NCBI GenBank assembly: GCA_964020085.1
Contig: CAXHUQ010000746.1
Coordinates: forward strand, 20,001-84,000
DNA: 64,000 bases
Direction of reading: 5' to 3'
Source of the DNA: Micromussa lordhowensis
Taxonomy: Eukaryota > Cnidaria > Anthozoa > Scleractinia > Lobophylliidae
Below are positions 1-9,500 of this stretch, piece by piece. Positions within the stretch are counted from its first letter, which is position 1. The number at the start of each line of letters is the position of its first letter. The notes under the pieces were generated by a model. That model searched no databases and was not told where the DNA came from. It saw nothing but the letters and a program-made list of their open reading frames with translations. The translations under genes were made by a program, and so were the position numbers.

Positions 1-264
1 TTTGTCCGACACAATGTATTGACTGTAGTTTAATGCATGTTCTCAAAAGTCTCGGTCACAAAAATTTACAATTATTACTAGGAATGCGTTCTTCTAATAA
101 GCACTAAATAATCCTAAAATGGGGCATTTTCAATGCCTCGGGGCTCCTTAATGAGCATGGGCACCCCCCTTTTTTATTTCAAAATTGAAGCTCTCATATG
201 ATAAATATTCAGTGGACAAAGTTTGAACGAAAATCTATTGTCACTTTTATTTCAGAGGAATTAC

Positions 265-473
265 CTTAACTACTTTCTTGCCATCAAAGTACAGAGTTGG
301 GGTAGACTGAGGTCCAAGGTGGAATCTATCACGTTGACGCCAATAGCGAACTACTGCATTCCTCTGTTCACGTGTGCGTTCTGCCACGGGCACGTTGAAA
401 TTTCCTTGTACCAGCAACAAAATTGTCTCATAAGCCTCGTCGCTTGATGGATGAAGATATCCCCCTCTTTTTT
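265..473 (-). CDS. Unrecognised coding-like exon (partial)
   Basis: The minus strand is open across this stretch. It encodes a hydrophilic segment with an acidic start (SSDEAYETILLLVQGNF), then an Arg-rich helix-like part (AERTREQRNAVVRYWRQRD) and a beta-like end (TPTLYFDGKKVVK). The frame meets a plausible donor (AAG|GTAATT) just below position 265, and a possible acceptor (GGAGTAG) lies above 473. The composition looks like a real protein, but I do not recognise the family. It could be a host exon or a transposon-encoded DNA-binding fragment. No partner exon was found between it and the left edge. Confidence 0.35.
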
Positions 474-1274
474 CTACTCCGAATGTACAACAACCCAGTA
501 TAAAGCAGCTCAGAAAGGCCGAGAACCACTTGCATGCCATCTCAGCTATATCGATGGGAAATCTACGAAGTTGCACAATAAAAGTGATCGTCTTACCATA
601 ATAGAACAGCCGGCTCCTAGGTGTTAAAACTGGCACCAGATCAGATAACGTTTGTCCAAAGCAACCCATGCTAAAGCGAAAAAGCCTATGGTGCGGATAG
701 TTCAGATGGTAACTATCTATGAAATCAACTTTTTTTCCATTTGTTTAGTTACTATCTGGTAGCATTAAATTTTTGCGCCTCCTCAAGTTTGCAAGCAAAA
801 ACTCGACCAACAAGATGAATTATCACTTTTCCAAGCAGACATAACGGGAACGGGAACGAGAATTGCGGCCTTCGCTTTCCAGAGCCCGGGCAACCGCCTG
901 TCTGCGGAATATCTTCCGCGGTGACTAAAATAGCAAGAGGTTCTATCCTCCCTCACTTTTAAAAAACTAAGGGCATAAATACAGCAATGGAAAGGAGAAG
1001 GACAAACATGTGAACTTTGTCTGAAAACCCCGCCAGTCACTTGAGTCAGAGTCAGTAAACAAGGCACGTAAAGGAATGACCAGTCTACGCTTTCTGGGCC
1101 CAACCCATCACTTCCTGCCCCACCATCTTCCAAAATACCACAGCACACACCAAGCGAAAATCGATAAGACTTATAAAAAAAAACAAGGAAAAACGTATTC
1201 CTGTGTGCACTGCAGAGAGAAGAGTTCTTACATTTTCCACCAAACCTAGTATTCAAGATAATTTTGAAAGCTTA
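474..1274. other. Intergenic, no gene seen
   Basis: A 157-codon minus-strand frame runs through most of this stretch (783-1256), but it is Cys/Ser-rich, has no recognisable domain and no convincing splice context. I see no gene, repeat or RNA here that I can support. Confidence 0.4.
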
Positions 1275-1487
1275 TTACAAAGTGCGACAACTTGCAATTA
1301 CAAAGTGCGACAGTTCATATTTTTACAAAGTGCGAGAACTTGTTATTACAAAGTGCGACAGCTATTTTGTTACAAACTGCGACAAGTGTTATTACAAAGG
1401 GCGACAGGTATTACAAAGTGTGACAATTTTATTACAAAGTGCGACAGGTATTACAAAGTGCGTCGATTATAACAAAGTGCGACAGAA
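1275..1487 (+). repeat. Irregular array of a 15-bp motif (TTACAAAGTGCGACA)
   Basis: About ten copies of TTACAAAGTGCGACA start near 1275, 1298, 1323, 1346, 1370, 1392, 1411, 1432, 1451 and 1470. Start-to-start spacing is 19-25 bp. Copies differ by 0-2 bases (for example AAACTGCGACA, AAAGGGCGACA, AAAGTGTGACA), while the linkers vary in length and sequence. Two overlapping 89-91 codon frames across the array are by-products of the repeat. Confidence 0.85.
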
Positions 1488-2728
1488 CATACTCCAACCA
1501 AGGTCTCCTGACAAAATTATCCACAAATTTAATGAATAAAAATTATGGAGGTAAATAGCAAAAGTTTTTCAACAAATATCCATGTAATCAATGTGTACAT
1601 TACAAAGGCAACACATTTGTGGTTATTTCGGATAATTTGTTGCAAAACTATTCGTAATCTCCACGATTTTCATTCGTTAAATTTGTAGAAAATCTTGTCA
1701 GGTGGCTTTGGTTAGAGTAGTCGCACTGTAATATCGAGGCGTATAGGTTCACTTTGATCAAGGGTATTACCTTGATCTTCTCTTGTTCAGTATACATTTG
1801 GTTTCTTTCACCATCTCGTTTATCTTCAGTCATAATCCATTGCTATTGAAAAGAAATTCGATTGCTTCCGTGTTCTTTTACAAAAATTTAAATTTCTACT
1901 TAGAAGGATTCACAGTAAAAATTACGGGTAAAGTAAACGACTTTTCAACCGCTCTGTGGTCATTCTCTGTCTCAAGGTCAATGTGGAGGGTAACATATAG
2001 ATATATTTGTATAAGGAGAGAGATAATGAAGTAAAAATATGTCCTAAAAGATAACAATGGGGTGTTAAAAACAACAACAGCATGCAAAAAACTTTCGCAC
2101 GAATAGAGTCAGATTGTATATCGAGACTTGGTCTCAGTTTGTCAATAAAAAAAAAACATCTCATAAACGAGGCAGTCGTTTTTGCATTTATTTAAAAACA
2201 TTAAAATTCTTTCCAAGATCCTTTGGGGCCAGGCAATGCTTCTCGCGGAAATGTTTGCCAATAGAATTCCTTACAACGAAGGTTCTATACATTACATGTG
2301 TTTATGGCCGCAGCATAAAAACTCAATTCAATCAAGCGAGCATCATAATCCGATAGAGCACGTTCATGGCGTGGTCTGCTTCGACATTTCCTTGAAATGT
2401 GATAGAACAATCCTCCGTAGGTAAAAAAGATGGCGATTGAAACATTTACCCATAACTGTTAGCGCACGAAAACTTTAAAAACGTTGATCATAAAAACGAA
2501 CAGAGAAGTTCTAAAATCTTCAAGCCTAGCATACACAATGTCTTTAGTACGTCACAGGTACAAATATTGCGAAAATGCGGCTTTTCTTGTACTTTATGGG
2601 ATGTGTAAGGTCCGCATGGTAATTATTATTTTTTTACTTTTGAGTTTGAAGAGCGACTTGATCGAAAAGCTAGAGTTACTCTAATCCTTATTGGGAGAAA
2701 TGTTTTAAATCCTTTTCTCATTTTTAAG
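1488..2728. other. Upstream or intronic sequence of the GT31 gene, nothing firm
   Basis: AT-rich DNA with only short random frames. It ends in a pyrimidine-rich acceptor (TTTTTAAG) before the next exon, so at least part of it is probably an intron of the glycosyltransferase gene. I found no upstream exon of that gene here. Confidence 0.4.
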
Positions 2729-3464
2729 GTCTTGGAAAACAGTATTCCTGATCGGACAGAGCTCCAACTCCAAGCTAAATGACTTGGTTCGACAGGAAGC
2801 AAGCATCTACAAAGACATCGTCATAGGATCTTTTAAGGATACATACCGCAACCTTTACATGAAAATGGTATTTAGCCTCAAATGGCCGCTGGACCATAAG
2901 TGTCAGGCTTCTTACATCCTCAAGACAGATGAAGACTGTTTTGTTAATATCGGTAATCTTCTTAACTGGCTCAGCAGCTACCATATTGCCAATGGGACAC
3001 ACCCACTTTACGCCGGTAGAGTCCAGCTAGGTATGGAAGTTGTACGGGATAAATGGAGTCCCTATTATCTCTCTGAAAACGATCATCCCGCCAACACATT
3101 TCATCCTTACGTGTCCGGTGGAGGCTATGTTCTCAGTGGAAGTCTGCTGCTGTCTCTTGCTGAAGTATCACAGAGATCGCCGCTTTTTGCAAACGAAGAT
3201 GCATTGCTCGGCTCTCTAATGCATCGGCTTGGGGTACAACCGATAGACAACAACAAATTTTTGCCTTCAATCTCCTGTGAAATCTCCGACAGAGACAGGT
3301 TCCGAGAAGCAAACATGTGCGCTTTGTCGAGACAGATTGTTTTGCATGGTGTGCAGGAAAAGGACCAACTGGAAATGCATTTTAACAGCGCCCTGCTAAA
3401 TTATTTTCCCTCGCTTTGTTCTTTAGAGACCATGTACGAAAATATGCGAGATCACTGCTACTGA
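2729..3464 (+). CDS. Beta-1,3-glycosyltransferase (GT31 family), terminal exon
   Basis: A large last exon encodes about 244 residues of a Golgi type II beta-1,3-galactosyl/N-acetylglucosaminyltransferase. It starts after the TTTTTAAG acceptor in phase 1, giving SWKTVFLIG, a usual GT31 start of the catalytic fold. Landmarks in order are KDIVIGSFKDTYRNL, the metal-binding DxD region as KTDEDCFVN (the family is usually KTDDDVFVN), HPYVSGGGYVLSG, and the acidic NEDALLGSLMHRLGV corresponding to the EDV(Y/F)VG motif. It ends CY-stop. The N-terminal cytosolic tail and transmembrane anchor would be on upstream exons, which I did not find in the window. The exact sugar specificity cannot be told from the sequence. 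The DED variant of the DxD motif is conservative. Confidence 0.88.
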
Positions 3465-4403
3465 TGAAAAAAAATATTCATGTTAATAACACAAAAACCC
3501 TTTTTCCCTTGACCAAAATCCTTCTTATTTTGAACAAGTCTATTCTACTGATCGAGTGGAGCCACAAGAAGTATCTCGTTTATACAGATTTCCATCTACT
3601 TGATGATTTCCTTCATTCTCCCAAACTTGACATTGTATTTATATGCAAGGAGAATCTAGTTTTTGATCATTTATAAGGAAGTCAAGAAAGCGGTGCGTGC
3701 ACCACGTGCGAGCTTCACTCCTCGTACTCGCCAAACGTTGTGTCAGCGAATGGTCCTCAAAACAGTAAAAAATTAAACTTAAGTTGAAAAAGGAAAATGA
3801 ATGAAATATTTATTAAGTGTTGATATATCTAGTTCTTGTTGTTTTTTGTTTTCAAGAGAAAACTAATTATTAAGAAAATTATAAACTTTACAAAAACGCG
3901 AAGTAAAGGCTTTATTACTAGCAAGTCAAATTATTCTCGCATTTTGGTCATTAATTGGTCATTAATTGGTCATTGGTCCTAATTGATCCGACGTTTTTCA
4001 CATTTTAAATGAAACTCTTCGCTCTTTCAGAGACGTCGAATTAGAGGGCTCTCGTACAGTGTCATAAAATAAAAGCAAAGTTCTTGGCAGGGCAAATATT
4101 TTTCTGGAAGAGAGGAAAATTTGAAAACAGCTAAGTCAAGTCTGGAGTCAGGAAATATTTTAAAATCTACGTAAGTGTAGAAACTGGGCGAAAAAGTTGG
4201 TTTTAAAACTGATTCTTTTGGTAAATCTATTAGTGTACTAGGGACTTCTCCTGTTGAGAACAATGAACACCCAGGTACAAGAACGTACAGCCTGGATAGG
4301 TGAGACTCATGTATCGGTTGTTTAGTGGGAAATCGGACTGTTGTTGCTCAGTCGCCGTATTTTGAGTTATTTTGGCCAGGTATAAAATTATCAATAAAAA
4401 TTC
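3465..4403. other. Downstream flank of the GT31 gene, no gene seen
   Basis: AT-rich 3' flank. A short tandem of ATTAATTGGTC-like units sits near 3950-3980. No coding region, RNA gene or clear element could be supported. Confidence 0.4.
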
Positions 4404-4476
4404 AGGCCTGAACGGGATTCAAACCCTTGACGTCTGCGATACCGCTGTAGTACTCTACCAACTGAGCTATCAAGCC
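4404..4476 (-). tRNA. tRNA-like sequence (probable pseudogene or SINE head)
   Basis: Reverse-strand cloverleaf-like sequence. The acceptor stem GGCTTGA pairs with TCAGGCC. There is an A box (TAGCTCAGTTGGTAGAG) and a B box (GGTTTGAATCC). The anticodon stem has two mismatches and loop position 33 is C instead of T. By position the anticodon would be GGT (Thr), so a working tRNA is unlikely. A tRNA-derived SINE head or dead tRNA copy fits better. No intron or CCA is seen. Confidence 0.45.
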
Positions 4477-4902
4477 AACTGGGAGCTGCTCACATTGTGA
4501 GCTCGTAATATACCCGTAGATGATGAAGAATGCAAATGAATACGGAAAGAAAATTTAGTGGTGAACTATAAAGCGTAATAATGCAAAACCAATTACCTTT
4601 CAACACTCAAGTGAGTGAAAACCGTTCTGCTATCCTCGTTGTTTTCATTTATCACTCCCCGTGAGTTTGCTATTCTTTCTTCCGTTCATTCCCCGCAAGT
4701 TCAGGAAGTCGCTTTCACAATCAAAGACTCTATGCACGTGACCTTCAAAGATCTGACGTTTTTTCGCGACAACACTACAAGCGCATTCATCCAGCAACGC
4801 TATACAATGACATCATTTTTCACAGGATCACACGACACTTGCCCCATTCTCCTCGCTTCTCGGCATGACATCGAGGTCATGGGCTCAAATTACTTTGACG
4901 TC

Positions 4903-5509
4903 TTAAGGTGGTTCGAAATAGTTTTATGGCGCGCGCAAACTGGGTTCTAATCAACAAGCCTAATCTCGCGCGTGCAGTTGACGCACATGCGCAAATGCTG
5001 ATATTGTCGTGTCGAAATTTTTGAGTTTTTATAACTTAATCGCTCATATTTCCGCTTCCGCTCGGTGGATTTTTTTCATTTTTTCGGTGATAACCAGGAT
5101 CAATTGGCTGCATACATAGTCCGATTTTTAAAAAATTCTGTAGGCAGGAAAAAAAATAAGAGAACAATAGTCAAAAAAAGGATTTTTTCTTAATCTACCC
5201 TACAGATTTTTTTTAAACTGAAATATTTTTGAAGGTCATTTCTGGTGACATATCATATTGCAGTTTGAGAAGATTTCACCGACCAATTTTTTAAAAAAGA
5301 CAATAGATTTCGATTTTAGGGGCTCAACTGAATGCGTCATATGGTTGCTATGGTAACAGGTTTTCTGAAATAAATGTCATGTAATGAATCTATGATGTTT
5401 CTTTTATTTCTGTGCCAAATTTCATAGTAATACGATGAACCATACATAAATTAGAAAAGAATTTGTGAACTTGTCTCGGGAAAATGAAAACTACTTCGAA
5501 CCACCTTAA
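4903..5509. mobile_element. TTAA-bounded MITE, family TTAAGG (copy 1)
   Basis: The ends are inverted repeats: TTAAGGTGGTTCGAAATAGT on the left and, on the right, the complement of TTAAGGTGGTTCGAAGTAGT. That is one mismatch over about 20 bp. TTAA lies at both outer edges, as expected of a piggyBac-type target duplication or of a TTAA-ended repeat. The interior is non-coding, with GCGCGCGCAAAC near the left end and GGTTGCTATGGTAACAGG near the right. A relative with the same terminal and internal landmarks lies at 52176-52811. Confidence 0.75.
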
Positions 5510-5546
5510 GGGCTTCTTGGCTGATCGTTTTAACCTGTAACATTCT

Positions 5547-6092
5547 TTGCATTATTTCATCGCCAGATATGCCAGACAGAACCCGATAGCAATCAATCAT
5601 AACACGAAAGTGCAGTACAATGCGGCACACATCGCTAACGACAAGACGCTATATCCAATGAGCGGTATACTCAAATTCAACTCCATCGGAAAAGTTCGAG
5701 AGCAGCTGATGGATCCAGACAATATGGATTTCAGACCCCGGGTTGATTCTGTGTACAATATTCAAGGTGTGGGGCCGTATAACTTCACAGAGACCAAGAC
5801 ATAATACTGGATCCCAGGTCGAAGGAAGCAAAAAACTCAATAATCCCGTCCCGACAGACAAGTCCAACACTGTAATGGCAGCCAGCCGCGAGGCGCTGAT
5901 GTGGTTGAACAGCTTCGAAGGGCAAGAACATGTTCTCCATTTCGGAATTTGACGAAGGTGGGCGTGGCAAGACACGGTGGCAATGTGGTGAAGCTTTCAA
6001 TGAAGTTGGCACGTGGTCGCCAATACTACTGGCGAGTTGACGTCCACGTTGTTAAATACGTAAGAGACGTGTGGTCATTTACGAAAATATAA
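5547..6092 (+). pseudogene. Decayed exon of an extracellular parallel-beta-helix type protein
   Basis: Three plus-strand frames follow one another: 5547-5801, then about 5803-5949, then 5950-6089. Together they resemble the C-terminal part of secreted repeat proteins: a helix-repeat segment (YFIARYARQNPIAINHNT, DPDNMDFRPRVDS), a YWIPGR-like linker just after a TAA, then ALMWLNSFEGQEHVLHFG and GRQYYWRVD / VRDVWSF, which match the usual YWRVD...GDVWSF ending. At least one stop and one or two frameshifts break it, so I call it a pseudogene. The family call rests on short motifs remembered from bacterial and cnidarian proteins. Confidence 0.5.
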
Positions 6093-6563
6093 AAGTTTTA
6101 GTCCAAAAGAAAGAAAATAAAGGGCGTGATAATTCAAAGAGTAATATCTTTTATTTACTGTAGTCAGATCCGACAGCCTGTTGCAGGCTCGCAGATTTGG
6201 AGAAAAGGGGAATAGAAACGAATGAACAACCAAAGATCTGTGCGGAGGGTAAATAAGCATGTAAATGAGAAAATAAACGACAAAATAGACGGTATTTTAC
6301 AATGGAGATCCAGTTATCAGTCCTCTTTTCTTTTCTATCCGTCATTACACTTTCGAGTCTTCAGGAATGTGCCCTTTCTGAGCGCCAGATCATTGTGATT
6401 TACGAAGCTCAACTTTGTTTTCTTTAGGCTTGTTGACATGATAACAAACGTTTTGAGAAACTATTGCATGAAATATTTCTTGCCAACCAGCTTCACATCG
6501 CTGAAGACTGTCTCTTCAGTCCTTTTGTTGAACTACACAGTGAGTCATTTGAACTTGACCGAT
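6093..6563. other. Flank 3' of YBEY, nothing firm
   Basis: AT-rich sequence after the pseudogene and beyond the YBEY stop codon. It may contain the YBEY 3' UTR (minus strand). No other feature could be supported. Confidence 0.4.
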
Positions 6564-9500
6564 TCATTCCTCTCGCAAATCATCTGCTCCTTTGTCACCA
6601 CTTTGTACATGTTCAACATTTCCTGAAAAACTTTTGGTTTCTTCGTCCAGCGGCCTGAAAACATACAAATGAGTCAAAGCAAGCGACTAATGAAACACCT
6701 GCAAGTAATTGACTCGAAACGATGTTCAGAAGGGCCTACTTTTACATCTACAGAGGTGCTCTCTTACAGAAGATTCCACAGGGCATCTTCCATGGGACCA
6801 TCCCCAGAAATGTGCAAACCGGACTGCCTCATGTAAGGGGCTACTTCACAATAGGGACCATCTCATGCACAGTTGTAAGGGCCCACGAAATGTAAGGGAC
6901 CATTTTCTACAAGATGAAACACCTCCCTAAAGGGGAAAAATTCCAATAGAGGACTCTATCCAGGAGAACATCCCATAACACAAACCACTATAAAAAGAAA
7001 CTTCCTCTGAAGATTGGGGGTCATACAGACATGATCTGTTAGTTGCCTTCTTAACTTTAATAGGGGCGGTTAGACTTTATTGCCATTTCTCACTTACATG
7101 ATAAAATGCTCCACTTTTTCCGGAGTTATAGGCACCGCATTGTAGCCAGTTATTCTGTTGAACTCAGTTAGGACTTCTATCTCCTTTTTGCGCATCTGCA
7201 CAGGCAAATGAAGTCAAGTCAGTACAACTTGTTATCCCAATTGACTCCCACAGCTCATTGCCAAAAACACAGTTTTTGGACATCTTGGAGATTTTAAGAC
7301 TGAATATGCACCGAATTAGTTCCAATCAGCTCAAAAGGCATTTGCAACATAATAGCATGCTTTGCTTTCTACTAACACCATGTTTTATGACATTGTCATG
7401 GACATGGTCATGCACATGCAGAAATCAAACTTTGGAGAAAGTGAGCCATGTCTTTAGGCTTTTCCTGTTTTTTTTTTTTCTTTAATTTGTTTTTCGCCTT
7501 TCCTTTTCTTATCTTGTTGCAGCAAGGATTGTCCAATACACCCAATTAGAGTTGATTCGACTCTGGCATTTCCGATTAGCTTTACTGGAAGTCGATTCAT
7601 GATTTCTTGGATGGAATCGACACAACTAGTCTCTGTTAGTGTTTATTCGACATGCCTGAAGTCGATTTGCGCTTTGAATAGCTTCTTTGCATCCATAGGC
7701 AAGCGCCTAGCTGACAAAATAACGACTACCTGGTCAAATTGCAACTTGGTTTTAGAACAACCGTTGTCTCAGTTCCAGTTAACTGAACTAGAGGAATCGT
7801 TTGTGCTTCAGCAGCTTGCCTCTTTGAAGACAAATAAAGCAATTGGTTTGGACAAAATTAGGGCTAGACTACTCAAGAGCTCTGCTAATACTATCACTCC
7901 CTCCATCACTAAGCTGTTGAATCGATCGATTCTTTCAGGTAAATTTCCTAAATTGTGGAAATGCTCAAAAATTACAGCCTTGTTTAAATCTGGCGACCGG
8001 TCAAATACATACAACCTTTATTTATACACGATAAAATATCAAAGCTAACAAGCTTGTGGGGTCGTGTACTACTAATCTACAATTAATCACAATTAATAAA
8101 ACTAGCTACAATTAATAAAAAATAATAATAATGATTTTGATTTTGATAAGTCAATATTTAAAAATAAATAAAATTCTCCGATCTTTTGTTGATTATTTGT
8201 GGGGCTAAAACATTAAAATGAAAATCCCTAAAAGCGTGACAATTAACAACATTTTTCAAAAAGGATTTCAGGTCTGTGTGCTCTAGTATCGATCTATTAG
8301 ATCGCCCTATAGCGTTCCAGAGGACAGCCCCTCTATAGGAAATGGAGTTATGGACGTATTTGGAGGCAAAACTCGGTACTATCAGCCCATGCTTCAGTCG
8401 TGAGGAAGGTCTGTTGCCGTGGATAATCAACTCATCAGCTAAAGTGCTTGGGAGCATGCCATGATAACCCTTGAAGAAAAGCTTAATTAAAGAACGTTTA
8501 TACATATATGTTAAAGTGTTCCATTTAACGGTAGCTAAAACGTCAACCGTTGGCATGTCCGGTGGAAAACCAAAAATAATTCTAGCAGCACGGCAATGTT
8601 GTCTTTCCAATGTTTTAAATAACTCAGTCTGATTAACTCCGCCCCAGACAGGCATCGCGTACGTAATGGATGGCTGGATAACCTTTACGTAAAATGACTC
8701 GCACACATGACTGGGTAGAAACCTGGATTTCTTCAGGAGGCTCAATTTGTTTGCAAAGTTTTTAATGACTTCTTTCAGATGAGGTATCCAGCTCAGGTTT
8801 TGATCCAAGGTAACACCCAGAAGCCTGGCCGTAGCCTTGTATTCAATAATGGACTTGCCAATGTAAATGGCAGGCAGCGGCCCAATAAGCCGAGCTTTGG
8901 AGAGTAACATTACCTCGCACTTGCCAGGATGTGGAGTAAGGCGGTTGTTAACACACCAGGTGAAAAGTTCTTCCAGGGCACAATTTAGTAAATTACAAGC
9001 GACGTCTTGCGAGGAGCCTATACAGAAAACCGTAGTGTCATCAGCGTACATAAAAGTATCTCCAGATTTAATAGATAAAGGTAAATCGTTCGTAAAAAGC
9101 GTAAACAAGGTAGGGCCCAACACCGAGCCCTGTGGTACTCCGCACCTAACGTACATTTGTGGAGATTCTTTTCCATTTATCGTCGTGAACTGCTTTCGAT
9201 ACGAAAGGTAGCTCTCCAGCCATGCATAGAGTTCACCATGAATGCCGAACTGTCCATGTAATTTGTCCAAAAGGCGCGAGTGTAATGCATCGAACTATCG
9301 ACCTATCTCTATTTTACCGACACTCAGTAAAATTCTCGAGAAAGCCGTGCATTCCCAGTTGTACCAATACTTGGTTATTAACAACCTTCTCACAAGGAAA
9401 CAGTTTGGTTTCAGGAAGGGGCTCTCTACTGAATCTGCTTTGACATCATTTGCTGATGAAGTCTTATTGAACATGGAACAAGGTAAACTGTGTGGGGCCG

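Noticed and set aside
783..1256. 157-codon minus-strand open frame
   Set aside because: Cys/Ser-rich composition, no domain, no splice context and no support from neighbouring exons.
1275..1487. CRISPR-like array
   Set aside because: Eukaryotic context, spacers only 4-10 bp and variable; not a CRISPR.
1203..1539. Two overlapping 89-91 codon frames
   Set aside because: They are translations of the 15-bp repeat array in two frames.
4615..4950. 111-codon plus-strand frame
   Set aside because: No recognisable feature; it runs into the MITE border at 4903.
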